The notes: generated by a model not told the origin, from the letters alone. DNA of 64,000 nt from Desulfobacterales bacterium (GCA_016218685.1 JACRDD010000028.1:1-64000); one strand, 5' to 3'; shown: positions 24,345 through 37,837, counted from the stretch's first letter. Numbers and translations are program-made.

Positions 24345-26063
24345 CTAAAAATTATACAGCTTATCCAGATCCTCGTCGCTGACCGCGAAGACCTTGTTGT
24401 GCGGCGCCAGCGGCTCTTCCATGAAAAAGCGCGGCAGCCGGTCATCCTTGCTGGTGAAACCCGCCTTCTGATTGAATCCCCGTTCGACCTTGAGCACGCG
24501 CATGCCCATGCCGGTGTAGTCGGCGGCGGTAAAGGGCTTGCCAAGCTTGGCGCCGATCATCTTGAACATGGCCTCGTTGGCCGCCGGGGTGGCCATGCCC
24601 ATGCCGGCCAGGATGCACATGCCGGTGCAGTCCATGGCCGCCATGCCGATCTGCACCTTGCGCGAACCGTCCACCTGGCCTTCGGGCGCCAGCGGATCGA
24701 GCTTTTTGCCCAAATAGAGCCCGAGCATATTGCCGGCGGTGTGATCGGCCCCCATGGTGGAGGTGGCGTAGGTGACGCCGTTGCCCTGCATGCCGCGCGG
24801 ATCGTAGGCCGCGATGCTCTGGCCTTTGACCGTGGGCACGCGGTGGTGGTTGAAGTGCTTGCCCACCGCATCCGGGCCGTTGCCGATCAGGCGACCCATT
24901 TCCGTGCCCTGGGCCACCGCTTCGACCATCTCGATGGCGGCCTGGCGGTCGCTGAACGGCTTGTAACCGGCATCCATGGCCACGGCCACGGCCACGCCGG
25001 TGTTGATCGTGTCCAGGCCGATGTCGTCGCACAGGTAATCGAGGCGCGCGATGGTGTCCAGGTCGTCGATGCCCAGCATGCCGCCCATGGACCAGAGGGT
25101 TTCGTATTCCAGCGAAGAGGTGACGTACTTACCCTTTTCATCCACGAAGACATTGGAGCACTGCACGATGCACTGGGCGCAGCCCATGTGCTGGGCCTGG
25201 CCGCCGCGCGCGGTGATGGTCTTGGCCAGGGCCTCGCCATTGATCTTCTCCCAGCCGTCGAAGACCCCCTTGGTGGCGTTGTAGCTGGGGAAGGCGCCCA
25301 GGGCGTTGACGGCGGCCATGGTCGAGGCCGTGCCGTAGCGCGGCAGCACCTTGCTGGTGAACGGATTGTTGCGCAGTTCCTGGGCAAAGACCTTGGCCGA
25401 CTCCTTGAAGGTTTCGGGATCGGCCAACTCGTCGGCGCTCTTGCCCTCGGTGCTCACCACCAGGGCCTTGAGTCCCTTGGCGCCCATCACCGCGCCCAAA
25501 CCGCCACGGCCCGCGGCCCGGCAGGGACGGTCGTCCACATCCGTGGTCTGGATGCTGGCTGAAAGCATTTGCGCCTCGCCGGCCGGGCCGATGCAGGCGA
25601 TGGTATTTTTGGCCCCATGGGTCTCCAGCAGCTTGGCGCTGAGGGCATAAGTGCGCATGCCCTTATACGCGGCGCCGTCCAGCAGGGCGGCCTGGCCCTG
25701 GGCATCCACCGTCAGTACGAAGAGCTTGCCCGCCGGGGCCCGGCCTTCCACCACGATGGCCGTAATGCCCAATTTGCCCAGGCAAGCCGCGATCTTGCCG
25801 CCCGAGTTGCTCTCTTTGATCGTTCCGGTGAGCGGGCTCTTGGCGCCGATGGAGATGCGGCTGGTATTGACCAGGGAGGTGCCGCTGAGCAGGCCAGGCG
25901 CGAAGACCAGTTTGTTTTCGGGGCCCAGGGCGTCACAGCGCGGCGGCACCTCGGCATCGATCAGGACGGCGGTCAGGCCCCGGCCGCCCATCCCGGCATA
26001 GGCGTCGGGAACGTTCTCCTCGCGGATTTTTTGGGCATTCATATCGACTCGGATCAGCTTCAT
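24345..26063 (-). CDS. Aldehyde:ferredoxin oxidoreductase family protein
   Basis: 572 residues, slightly under the typical about 600. AOR enzymes oxidise aldehydes to acids using a tungstobispterin and one [4Fe-4S] cluster, reducing ferredoxin. The N-terminal domain shows GMGGRGLTAVLID and GPENKLVFAPGLLSGT. Pterin-binding segments include RISIGAKSPLTGTIKESNSG and RPCRAAGRGGLGAVMGAKGL. The cluster motif CAQCIVQC provides three ligands; a later Cys in DCTGMCIL can provide the fourth. AAGGAGG precedes the ATG. It is followed by the moaD-like gene. The substrate cannot be told from sequence. It is divergent from the OmpA-like gene. Confidence 0.92.
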   Translation of the reverse strand: MKLIRVDMNAQKIREENVPDAYAGMGGRGLTAVLIDAEVPPRCDALGPENKLVFAPGLLSGTSLVNTSRISIGAKSPLTGTIKESNSGGKIAACLGKLGITAIVVEGRAPAGKLFVLTVDAQGQAALLDGAAYKGMRTYALSAKLLETHGAKNTIACIGPAGEAQMLSASIQTTDVDDRPCRAAGRGGLGAVMGAKGLKALVVSTEGKSADELADPETFKESAKVFAQELRNNPFTSKVLPRYGTASTMAAVNALGAFPSYNATKGVFDGWEKINGEALAKTITARGGQAQHMGCAQCIVQCSNVFVDEKGKYVTSSLEYETLWSMGGMLGIDDLDTIARLDYLCDDIGLDTINTGVAVAVAMDAGYKPFSDRQAAIEMVEAVAQGTEMGRLIGNGPDAVGKHFNHHRVPTVKGQSIAAYDPRGMQGNGVTYATSTMGADHTAGNMLGLYLGKKLDPLAPEGQVDGSRKVQIGMAAMDCTGMCILAGMGMATPAANEAMFKMIGAKLGKPFTAADYTGMGMRVLKVERGFNQKAGFTSKDDRLPRFFMEEPLAPHNKVFAVSDEDLDKLYNF

Positions 26064-26288
26064 TTTACTCCTCCTTGGAAATCAAATCGGTATTTTGTTC
26101 TACGTTGGGTTGCGCACCATAGCATGGATTGAGCATCCGACCAAGAGCCGGAGTGGCGAAGGTTGCCTTGACGCACGCTTGGCCGGATTGACGGCCATCC
26201 GGCGGAATGATACTTAAATGCAGCCAAATAAGGCATGTTTATTACCTTTTTTCTTCTCGCACCCACGAAAGGAACTGGAGGCCGGAAA

Positions 26289-27137
26289 ATGAAGAAATGC
26301 GTCTTGGTGTGGATGTGTGTTGTTTTCGTGATGGTGGGTGCCGGCGCTCTTTGGGCCGGCGATCCCAAGGATATGCCGGGCAGCGGCGATCCACCGCTTT
26401 TCAGCCGTATGCCTGGTTTCCATATCTACAATTTCGTACGGCTCGAATTCGACCGCTATGAATTCGCGGTGGGACAGGACAAGAAGCAAGCCGTGGAGGG
26501 CCGCCACACCTACGTGGACTACTATGCCAACGAAGGCATCCAGGTCCCTAGCGCCCTGCAGATTACCCGCAACTATACCAACGCCATCCAGGCCATCGGC
26601 GGCCAGGCGGTGTACGAATATGAAGACGGCGGCGGGCAGTTCCTGACCCTCAAGGTGGTCAAGGAGGATGTCGAGCTCTGGGCGGCGGTGGAGGCCGGTG
26701 GCAACGGCATGTACAAGATCCATGTCATCGAGAAAGAGTTGATGCGCCAGGATGTGCAGGCCAATGCCGAGAATCTGGCCCGCAGTATCCGCGCCACCGG
26801 CAAGGCCGCCGTGTACGGCATCTACTTCGATACCGGCAAATCCGAAATCAAGCCCGCCTCGGAGCAGGCCATCGGCGAGATCGCCAAGCTGCTCAAGGCC
26901 GATGCCAACCTCAAGCTCTACGTGGTCGGCCACACCGACAACGTGGGCGCCTTCGACTACAATGTCAAACTCTCCCAGGCCCGGGCCGTGTCCGTGGTCG
27001 GCGCCCTGTCCGGCAAACACGGCATTGCCGCAGTGCGTCTGACCCCCTTCGGCGCCGGTCCCACGGCCCCGGTGGCCGCCAATACCAGCGAAGAGGGGCG
27101 CGCCAAGAACCGCCGCGTGGAACTAGTGGCCCAATAA
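26289..27137 (+). CDS. OmpA-family outer-membrane/periplasmic protein
   Basis: 282 residues. A signal peptide (KKCVLVWMCVVFVMVGAGAL) is followed by a 165-residue N-terminal domain of unknown fold and a C-terminal OmpA-like peptidoglycan-binding domain. The latter shows YGIYFDTGKSEIKPASEQAI, VVGHTDNVGAFDYNVKLSQA and the final NRRVELV, including the Asp and Arg residues that bind diaminopimelate. It likely tethers the outer membrane or an envelope complex to peptidoglycan. GGAGG lies eight bases before the chosen ATG; the longer frame starts lack a signal peptide. A possible promoter, TTGACG (26188-26193) with TACTTA after 17 bases, lies upstream. Confidence 0.88.
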   Translation: MKKCVLVWMCVVFVMVGAGALWAGDPKDMPGSGDPPLFSRMPGFHIYNFVRLEFDRYEFAVGQDKKQAVEGRHTYVDYYANEGIQVPSALQITRNYTNAIQAIGGQAVYEYEDGGGQFLTLKVVKEDVELWAAVEAGGNGMYKIHVIEKELMRQDVQANAENLARSIRATGKAAVYGIYFDTGKSEIKPASEQAIGEIAKLLKADANLKLYVVGHTDNVGAFDYNVKLSQARAVSVVGALSGKHGIAAVRLTPFGAGPTAPVAANTSEEGRAKNRRVELVAQ

Positions 27138-27163
27138 CCTCAAGCGCATGGCAGTATTCCGTC

Positions 27164-27189
27164 GAGGCGCCGCGGCATCGCGGCGCCTC
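27164..27189. terminator. Strong hairpin between convergent ompA-like and gltD genes
   Basis: GAGGCGCCGCG (27164-27174) pairs perfectly with CGCGGCGCCTC (27179-27189) around a GCAT tetraloop. It lies between the stops of two convergent genes. No T-run follows on either strand, so it is a terminator-like hairpin rather than a proven intrinsic terminator. Confidence 0.5.
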
Positions 27190-27231
27190 GGTCTCGACAT
27201 CGGGACGTAAAGCGATGGGATTTTTCGCGCT

Positions 27232-28704
27232 TCAACGGATCAGCGGCAGGTCGCAACACCCCTTGGCCGGCAGCAGACTTTCGCCCATCAGGAAGAGATC
27301 CACTTCCCGGGCCGCTTCGCGGCCTTCGGAGATGGCCCAGACGATGAGCGACTGGCCCCGGTGGGCGTCGCCGGCGCAGAAGATGCCGGGGGCGCTGGTC
27401 ATGTAGTGGCTGTCGGTCTGGATGGCGCCCTGGGGCGTCGTGGCCAGGCCCAATTGCTTGGCAATGGTGTTGGTTTCGGGGCCGCTGTAGCCGATGGCGA
27501 TGAGCACCAGTTCGGCCGGCCAGCGCCGTTCGGTGCCGGGCCGTTCCTGGATCTTGGGCGGTCCATTGGGCTGGGGCATCATGTCGATCTCCACCGTGAC
27601 CAGCTCCTTGACTCGGCCGTGGTCGCCGATGAATTTTTTGGTCAAAATACTCCAGTGGCGCTCGCCGCCCTCCTCATGCGAACTGCTGGTGCGCAGCCGC
27701 ATGGGGTAATAGGGCCAGGGCTGGTGCTCGGGCCGGCCGGCCGGCGGCATGGCCACGGCCTCGAAATTGACCACCGATTTGGCCTTCTGGCGCAAACTGG
27801 TGCCGATGCAGTCGCTGCCCGTGTCGCCGCCGCCGATGACGACGACCTGCTTGCCTCGGGCGCTGAGGGGGCCAAGGCCCAGGGCGGCCAGGTCGTCGCC
27901 GGCATTGAGCCGGTTCTGGCGGGTGAGAAAATCCATGGCAAAGTGGATGCCCTTTAACTCGCGGCCCGGCAGGGGCAGGTCCCGGGGCACGGTGGCGCCC
28001 ATGCAGAGCACCACGGCATCGAAGGCTTGAAGCTCGTCCCGGCCGAAGGTCAGGCCCACGTGGACGTTGGTGCGGAACTGAATTCCCTCGGCCTCCATGA
28101 GCTTCAGGCGACGGTCGATGACCTGCTTTTCCATCTTGAAATCGGGAATGCCGTAGCGCAGCAAGCCGCCGATGCGGTCGGCGCGCTCGAAAACCGTCAC
28201 CTGGTGCCCGGCGCGGTTGAGCTGCTGGGCGCAGGCCAGTCCCGAGGGTCCCGAGCCCACCACGGCCACGGTCTTGCCGGTGCGCTGTTTGGGCGGCTGG
28301 GGCTGAATCCAGCCCTGGGCAAAGGCGTGCTCGACGATCTCTTTTTCGATCTGCTCGATGGTCACGGCCGGTTCGTTGATGGCCAGCACGCAGGCCTCTT
28401 CGCAGGGGGCCGGGCAGAGGCGGCCGGTGAACTCGGGAAAGTTGTTGGTGGCGTGCAGGCGCTCGATGGCTTCGCGCCACTTGTCTTTATATACCGCGTC
28501 GTTCCACTCCGGGATCAGGTTGCCCAGGGGACAGCCGGAGATGCAGGTGGGCACGCCGCAGTCCATGCAGCGCGCGGCCTGGGCCTGGAGCGCTTCCCGG
28601 GGAAAGGGCTGGTAGATTTCGCGAAAATCGTCCACGCGCTCCGCCACGGGCCGCCGCTGGGGCAGCTCGCGGGTGTGTTCTTTGAATCCGGTGGGTTTAC
28701 CCAT
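27232..28704 (-). CDS. gltD: Glutamate synthase small subunit (NADPH-type)
   Basis: 490 residues. It passes electrons from NAD(P)H through FAD and Fe-S clusters to the large subunit. The N-terminal ferredoxin-like domain carries CMDCGVPTCISGCPLGNLIP and LCPAPCEEACVL. The FAD-binding Rossmann motif is VVGSGPSGLACAQQL and the NADPH-binding motif is VVIGGGDTGSDCIG. The C-terminal APGIFCAGDAHRGQSLIVWA closes the FAD site. Length and order are normal. It lies downstream of gltB but is separated by 269 bases that hold a large palindromic element, so coupling of the two subunits may be controlled there. Confidence 0.97.
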   Translation of the reverse strand: MGKPTGFKEHTRELPQRRPVAERVDDFREIYQPFPREALQAQAARCMDCGVPTCISGCPLGNLIPEWNDAVYKDKWREAIERLHATNNFPEFTGRLCPAPCEEACVLAINEPAVTIEQIEKEIVEHAFAQGWIQPQPPKQRTGKTVAVVGSGPSGLACAQQLNRAGHQVTVFERADRIGGLLRYGIPDFKMEKQVIDRRLKLMEAEGIQFRTNVHVGLTFGRDELQAFDAVVLCMGATVPRDLPLPGRELKGIHFAMDFLTRQNRLNAGDDLAALGLGPLSARGKQVVVIGGGDTGSDCIGTSLRQKAKSVVNFEAVAMPPAGRPEHQPWPYYPMRLRTSSSHEEGGERHWSILTKKFIGDHGRVKELVTVEIDMMPQPNGPPKIQERPGTERRWPAELVLIAIGYSGPETNTIAKQLGLATTPQGAIQTDSHYMTSAPGIFCAGDAHRGQSLIVWAISEGREAAREVDLFLMGESLLPAKGCCDLPLIR

Positions 28705-28751
28705 GGGTCACCTTCATTTATTTACTAGGTTACTTGAATGGCACGAAGGTA

Positions 28752-28930
28752 GGCCGGCGCGGCAACGGACCTGCGACACGTCAGACGCCGGATTTAGGGA
28801 TGCTTGGCGTGCAGCGGAGGAAAAACGCCCTGGACTGTCTGAGCGCAGCGAGTTTCCAGGGCGTCCGGAGCGCACGCTTAGCATCCCTTGATCCGGCGGC
28901 GTGTGGCGCAGGTCCGTTGCCGCGCCGGCC
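28752..28930. repeat. 179-bp palindromic element between gltB and gltD
   Basis: Bases 28752-28775 and 28907-28930 are perfect 24-bp inverted copies. The inner arms continue with interrupted pairing to 28825-28834 / 28855-28864, leaving a 20-base loop (CTGTCTGAGCGCAGCGAGTT). The element has the size and layout of a non-autonomous palindromic repeat. It sits inside what should be one operon and would form a very stable RNA hairpin. The short frames in it look like chance frames, so I see no gene. Confidence 0.75.
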
Positions 28931-28973
28931 GGCGAAGTATTCATGAGATAATCGATGCCCATTGCCTTTTCCT

Positions 28974-33524
<4,551 letters not shown>

Positions 33525-33566
33525 CTTCGTTCCTTCTGCTGGGTTTTAAAGCCTATCCCGGAAAAC

Positions 33567-33606
33567 GGATCAGGCCCTGGGCGGAAATCCGCCCATGGCC
33601 TGATCC
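33567..33606 (-). terminator. Intrinsic terminator after yebC
   Basis: A stem of ten bases (GGATCAGGCC with GGCCTGATCC), one mismatch, then TGGGCGG with CCGCCCA around an AAAT loop. On the minus strand it lies 38 bases after the yebC stop and is followed by GTTTTCC. It separates the radA-rlmE-yebC transcript from gltB. Confidence 0.6.
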
Positions 33607-33643
33607 AAAAGTTGAGAAGCACTGCTTTTCAGGGCACGCGGGC

Positions 33644-34384
33644 CTATTCCATCTCCAGATCGTCGGGCAGATCGGCATTGGTATAGACCTTTTGCACGTC
33701 GTCCAAATCTTCCAGGGCTTCGATCAAGCGGATCAGGCGTTGGGCCGTTTCGCCCTCCACCGGCGTCATGGTTTGGGGCACCATGGTCACTTCGGGGTCC
33801 ACCAGTGTGATGCCCTTGGCTTCGATGGAGGCTTTGACATCCTCGAAGGTGTCCGGATCGGTGATGATTTCGAAGCTGTCGCCGTCGTCGCGCACATCTT
33901 CGGCGCCCGCTTCCAGGGCCACCTCCATGAGCGTGTCTTCGGCCACGGCGCCCTTTTCCACCACCATGTACCCCTTCTTCTTGAACATCCAGGCCACGCA
34001 GCCGCTTTCACCCATGTTGCCGCCGTGTTTGGCCAGGGCGTGGCGGATCTCGGACACGGCGCGATTCTTGTTGTCGGCCAAAGAATCGATGAGCACCGCC
34101 ACACCGCCCGGGCCATAGCCTTCGTAGGTGGACTCTTCGTAGTGCACCCCTTCCAACTCGCCGGTGCCTTTTTTAATGGCCCGTTCGATGTTGTCCTTGG
34201 GCATGTTTTCGGCCTTGGCCTCCATGACCGCGGCCCGCAGGCGGGGGTTGGAGTTGAGATCGCCGCTGCCGGTGCGCGCCGCCACGGTGATCTCTTTGAT
34301 CAGTTTCGTAAAGATCTTGCCGCGGCGGGCATCGGCCGCGCCTTTTTTGTGTTTGATGTTGGCCCATTTGCTGTGCCCTGACAT
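33644..34384 (-). CDS. yebC: YebC/PmpR-family protein (TACO1 family)
   Basis: 246 residues, full length. The opening [21 protein letters not shown] is a hallmark of the family (shortened here: [13 protein letters not shown]). Other markers are [40 protein letters not shown] and [17 protein letters not shown]. YebC proteins were described as transcriptional regulators; more recent work on the family ties them to translation, helping ribosomes through difficult stretches. AGGAGG precedes the ATG. It follows rlmE by nine bases, consistent with a shared leftward transcript of radA, rlmE and yebC, and is closed by a terminator hairpin. Confidence 0.97.
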   Translation of the reverse strand: MSGHSKWANIKHKKGAADARRGKIFTKLIKEITVAARTGSGDLNSNPRLRAAVMEAKAENMPKDNIERAIKKGTGELEGVHYEESTYEGYGPGGVAVLIDSLADNKNRAVSEIRHALAKHGGNMGESGCVAWMFKKKGYMVVEKGAVAEDTLMEVALEAGAEDVRDDGDSFEIITDPDTFEDVKASIEAKGITLVDPEVTMVPQTMTPVEGETAQRLIRLIEALEDLDDVQKVYTNADLPDDLEME

Positions 34385-34393
34385 AGGATCCTC

Positions 34394-34999
34394 CTAATGT
34401 TTGCCCAGACCGATGATAAAAATCTCCCGGCTGGCTTTACGACTGCTTTGGGGTTTGAATATGTCCATGCGGTCGAACCGCGTTTTCACCTGATCGCAAA
34501 AGGTTTTGAAATCTTCGCCCTGAAATATCTTGCACACAAAATGACCGCCGGGAAGCAGCAGCGCATCGGCCACGGCCAGGGCGGCCTGGCACAATTGGAA
34601 CGAGCGGGCTGCATCGCCGCCTTTGTCGCCGGTGGTGGCCGGTGCCATATCGCTGAGCACCACCTGAAAACCGGCGCCCAGAATGGCGTCGGACGATGGG
34701 CACAGTTCATAAATATCGCCCGCCACGGTGCGCACATTGGCCGGCATGGGTTCGGTCACCGGCGTGAGGTCCACCCCCACCAGGGTTCCGGACGGGCCGG
34801 TCTGCTGGGCCGCGAAAAGCAGCCACGACCCCGGCGCGCATCCCAGATCCAGGACCCGGTCACCGCGGGCGATGATGCGATGCTTCTTCTGGATTTCGGC
34901 CAGCTTGAAAACCGATCGGGCCGGATAGTGCTCCTTTTGGGCCTGGCGCGTGTAGTGGTCCTGCCACTGATTTGATTTAGCGCCTTTTTTTCGATTCAT
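34394..34999 (-). CDS. rlmE: 23S rRNA 2'-O-methyltransferase RlmE (FtsJ/RrmJ)
   Basis: 201 residues, normal for RlmE, which methylates U2552 of 23S rRNA in the large subunit. The S-adenosylmethionine site is VLDLGCAPGSWLLFA. The catalytic Lys-Asp-Lys-Glu set can be placed: Lys in ARSVFKL, Asp in VVLSDMAP, Lys in GGHFVCKIFQGED and Glu in SRKASREIFIIG. It lies between radA (27-base gap) and yebC (9-base gap). The Shine-Dalgarno is weak. Function is confident. Confidence 0.95.
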   Translation of the reverse strand: MNRKKGAKSNQWQDHYTRQAQKEHYPARSVFKLAEIQKKHRIIARGDRVLDLGCAPGSWLLFAAQQTGPSGTLVGVDLTPVTEPMPANVRTVAGDIYELCPSSDAILGAGFQVVLSDMAPATTGDKGGDAARSFQLCQAALAVADALLLPGGHFVCKIFQGEDFKTFCDQVKTRFDRMDIFKPQSSRKASREIFIIGLGKH

Positions 35000-35026
35000 A
35001 ATATTGCTGCTGTGTTAAGTCAAATT

Positions 35027-36400
35027 TTAAAATAATTCCGCCAGCGCCTCTTCCACAGTACCGACGCCGATCAGCGTGATCTCGGGCGGGGCTTCCATGC
35101 GCTTGAGGCTGCCCTTGGGTGCAACGCAGCGTTGAAAGCCCATCTTGCGGGCTTCGGTCAGGCGAGCTTCGATGTTGCCGATGGCCCGCACTTCGCCGGC
35201 CAGACCGACTTCGCCCAGCACCAGCGTGTCGCCGGCCACGGGCTTGTCCAGAAAGCTGGACGCGATGGCGGCCAGCACCGCCAGATCCACCGACGGCTCG
35301 TCGATCTTGACGCCGCCGGCCACGTTGATGAAGATGTCGTGGCCGATGAGGTGCAGGCCCAGCTTCTTTTCCATTACCGCTACAAGTAGCGCCACGCGTT
35401 GGGGGTCGAGACCCAGTACCGTGCGGCGCGCGGTGCCCAGGTTCGAGCTGCTGGCCAGGGCCTGGAGCTCTACCAGGATCGGCCGCGTGCCCTCCATGGT
35501 GGCCGTGACCACCGATCCGGAGGCGTTGTCGGGCCGCTCGGAGAGAAACACCGCCGAGGGATTGGGCACCTGGGCCAGGCCGCCGGACTGCATCTCGAAC
35601 ACGCCGATCTCGTTGGTCGAACCGAAGCGGTTTTTCACGGCCCGCAGGATGCGGAAGACGTGGTTGCGGTCGCCTTCGAAATAGAGCACCGTGTCCACCA
35701 TGTGTTCGAGCAGCTTGGGACCGGCGATGGCGCCGTCCTTGGTCACATGGCCCACGAGCAAGGTGGGGATGCCCGACTTCTTGGCGTTGAGCATCAACCG
35801 CATGGCTGAATCGCGCACCTGGCTGACGCTGCCCGGCGCCGAGGTCAGATCGCTGCTGTACATGGTCTGGATGGAGTCGATCACCAGCACGTCGGGGCGG
35901 TGCTCTTCCACCATTGCCAGAATGGCGTCCAGGTCGATCTCCGATACCACCAGCAATTTGGGCGCGCCGGCTGCCAGGCGCCGGCTGCGCAGACGCAATT
36001 GCTGCACTGACTCTTCGCCCGATACGTAGAGCACCGTATGGCCCTTGGCCGCCATGCCGTGCATGGCCTGGAGCATCAGGGTCGATTTGCCGATGCCCGG
36101 TTCGCCGCCGATGAGCACCAGCGATCCGCCCACCAGGCCGCCGCCCAGCACGCGGTCCAGCTCGTCAATATGGGTGGAGATGCGCGCCTGATCTTCCAGT
36201 TCCACCGCGTCGATGGGTACCGGCTTGGGTTTGAGGGTTTCGATGATGCCCCGCAGGGGGCCGCTTTTCTCCGCCGCGGCCAGGGTCTCCTCGGCAAAAC
36301 CGTCCCACTGGCCGCACTCCGGGCATTTGCCCAGCCACTTGGGGGATTGATAGCCGCACGCCTGGCAACTGAACAAGGTTTTGGTGCTGCGTTTGGCCAT
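35027..36400 (-). CDS. radA: DNA repair protein RadA
   Basis: 457 residues. RadA is a hexameric RecA-like helicase that drives branch migration in recombination. The N-terminal C4 zinc finger is CQACGYQSPKWLGKCPECG. The Walker A motif is GGEPGIGKSTL, the RadA-specific KNRFG motif lies in AVKNRFGSTNE, and the C-terminal Lon-protease-like domain shows IFINVAGGVKIDEPSVDLAV and DTLVLGEVGLAGEVRAIG. The ATG at 36400 is preceded by AAAGGGG; the 24 extra upstream residues in the longer frame are not needed. It leads the radA-rlmE-yebC unit and is divergent from the transglycosylase gene. Confidence 0.97.
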   Translation of the reverse strand: MAKRSTKTLFSCQACGYQSPKWLGKCPECGQWDGFAEETLAAAEKSGPLRGIIETLKPKPVPIDAVELEDQARISTHIDELDRVLGGGLVGGSLVLIGGEPGIGKSTLMLQAMHGMAAKGHTVLYVSGEESVQQLRLRSRRLAAGAPKLLVVSEIDLDAILAMVEEHRPDVLVIDSIQTMYSSDLTSAPGSVSQVRDSAMRLMLNAKKSGIPTLLVGHVTKDGAIAGPKLLEHMVDTVLYFEGDRNHVFRILRAVKNRFGSTNEIGVFEMQSGGLAQVPNPSAVFLSERPDNASGSVVTATMEGTRPILVELQALASSSNLGTARRTVLGLDPQRVALLVAVMEKKLGLHLIGHDIFINVAGGVKIDEPSVDLAVLAAIASSFLDKPVAGDTLVLGEVGLAGEVRAIGNIEARLTEARKMGFQRCVAPKGSLKRMEAPPEITLIGVGTVEEALAELF

Positions 36401-36496
36401 GGATTCCCCTTTGCGGTGAGCGCTGTGCCCTGAAATATATTGGAAGTACTGACCGTGGACGGCGGGACCCACGCGACGGCATTACCAATTGACACT

Positions 36497-36522
36497 GCGC
36501 ACCATACCATGTCATGGTGCGC
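36497..36522. promoter_or_regulatory. Hairpin/dyad between radA and the transglycosylase gene
   Basis: GCGCACCAT (36497-36505) and ATGGTGCGC (36514-36522) form a perfect 9-bp dyad around ACCATGTC. It lies in the divergent intergenic region, next to a TTGACA (36489-36494) that lacks a convincing -10. It could be an operator for either gene. Confidence 0.35.
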
Positions 36523-36592
36523 CTATCAAGCTGGCCCTATGGACCTATGTAATAATAACAATGCCTTCACGGATATGGATAGAGATCGCGAC

Positions 36593-37483
36593 ATGAAGAA
36601 ATCATGCAATTCCATGGGAAGATATGGAATCTGGAGCGTGGTAGTATTGTGGTTGGCGCTTTTTTGCGCCGCGGTGCCGGGCGAAAAAGCGCCCCCCGAG
36701 CTTTTCGAAACCCTGCAAAAGCGCCTGGTCGCCGATGGCTTCGATGCCCAACGTATCCAGCAGATCTACCAACATGAAGAAGTATTTTTCGAAGTCCGGG
36801 GCGTAACAGCCTATTTTCAGCATAACGAAGCCACCCTGGACTATGACAAGCTGACCAACGCCAGCTACATCCGGGATGCCCAGGCCTACATGCAGACCCA
36901 TGCCGATGCCCTGAAGCGGGCCGAGGAGAAATTCGGCGTCGATCCGCGGGTTATCACCGCCATCATCCTGGTGGAGACCAAGTTCGGCAAGTACCTGGGC
37001 AAGCGCTCGATCCTCAATACGCTCTCCACCATGGCGGCCCTCACCGAGGCCCGGCCCAGGGAGTATCTGTGGGAACAACTGCCCACCGAGCGCCGCTTCA
37101 CGCGCATCGAATACGACCGCAAAGCCGATGCCAAAGCCGATTGGGCTTACAAGGAGCTCAAGGCCTTTCTCACCTATACTAGCCTGCACGGCATCGATCC
37201 CCCCTCGGTGGTGGGTTCCTATGCCGGCGCCCTGGGCATCGCCCAATTCATGCCCAGCAACATCCTGGCCTACGGGCAGGACGGCAACGGCGACGGCCGC
37301 ATCAACCTCTTCGAGGACGCCGACGCCATTTTCAGCATCGCCGGTTACCTGAAGAATTACGGCTGGAAGCCGGGCATCACCCGGGAAGAGGCGGGCAAGG
37401 TGGTATTTCACTACAACCACAGCAAGTACTATGTGAATGCCGTGCTGAAAATCGTCGACCTGCTGCCGGAAATTGCCCCATGA
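36593..37483 (+). CDS. Lytic murein transglycosylase, MltB-like
   Basis: 296 residues with an N-terminal hydrophobic signal (YGIWSVVVLWLALFCAAVPG) and no lipobox, so a soluble or anchored periplasmic enzyme. It cleaves the glycan backbone of peptidoglycan to anhydro-muropeptides. The fold matches the MltB/slt2 family: the catalytic Glu is in IILVETKFGKYLG, followed by TLSTMAAL and later GSYAGALGIAQFMPSN and DIFS-like spacing in FEDADAIFSIAGYLKNYGW. The ATG at 36593 is chosen because it opens a KKS signal; an in-frame ATG lies six codons upstream. It overlaps the next small gene by 4 bp. Confidence 0.88.
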   Translation: MKKSCNSMGRYGIWSVVVLWLALFCAAVPGEKAPPELFETLQKRLVADGFDAQRIQQIYQHEEVFFEVRGVTAYFQHNEATLDYDKLTNASYIRDAQAYMQTHADALKRAEEKFGVDPRVITAIILVETKFGKYLGKRSILNTLSTMAALTEARPREYLWEQLPTERRFTRIEYDRKADAKADWAYKELKAFLTYTSLHGIDPPSVVGSYAGALGIAQFMPSNILAYGQDGNGDGRINLFEDADAIFSIAGYLKNYGWKPGITREEAGKVVFHYNHSKYYVNAVLKIVDLLPEIAP

Positions 37484-37683
37484 GCGCGGCCGAATGGATC
37501 ATACTCACCGGCATCACCTTTTTTCTGCTGACCTGCTGGGCCATTTTCGATATCGCCCGCAAGGACTTCGGTGGGATCGAGAAGAAAGCGGCTTGGGCTT
37601 TCGTGACGATGATCCCATTTTTGGGCCCCATCATCTATTTTGCCTTCGGATTCCGCAAGGGCGGCAAGAAGGCCGGCACCTGA
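37480..37683 (+). CDS. Small membrane protein with PLDc_N-type domain (67 aa)
   Basis: Two hydrophobic helices (WIILTGITFFLLTCWAIFDI at about 6-25 and AFVTMIPFLGPIIYFAFGF at about 40-58) separated by a charged loop and ending in a Lys/Gly tail. The pattern with IFDI and the LGPIIYF(A/L)FG segment is that of the phospholipase D N-terminal or antisigma-type PLDc_N domain. Such short proteins have no assigned role. The ATG overlaps the transglycosylase stop by 4 bp, so the two are translated together. Confidence 0.75.
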   Translation: MSAAEWIILTGITFFLLTCWAIFDIARKDFGGIEKKAAWAFVTMIPFLGPIIYFAFGFRKGGKKAGT

Positions 37684-37703
37684 TCCGTACCGGGCAAATG
37701 GTG

Positions 37704-37730
37704 TTGACAAACCGACACCTTTTTTATATT
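37704..37730 (+). promoter_or_regulatory. Promoter of tRNA-Glu
   Basis: TTGACA (37704-37709) followed by TATATT (37725-37730; 15-base spacing, short) or the overlapping ATATTC at 16. It ends 21 bases before the mature tRNA 5' end, the expected distance for a tRNA promoter. Confidence 0.55.
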
Positions 37731-37751
37731 CCAGCGCCTACCAATTGATGT

Positions 37752-37826
37752 GGTCCCATCGTCTAACGGTTAGGACACTGGCCTCTCACGCCAGTAACAG
37801 GGGTTCGAATCCCCTTGGGATCACCA
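37752..37826 (+). tRNA. tRNA-Glu (anticodon CTC)
   Basis: A 75-base cloverleaf. The acceptor stem GGTCCCA pairs with TGGGATC with one G-T pair, the anticodon stem CTGGC/GCCAG encloses CTCTCAC-type loop bases with the anticodon CTC, and the T arm GGGGTTCGAATCCCC is perfect. The CCA end is encoded (37824-37826). CTC reads GAG glutamate codons. It is followed at once by an intrinsic terminator. No integrase or att duplicate is seen next to it. Confidence 0.95.
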
Positions 37827-37837
37827 GAAAAAAATAA

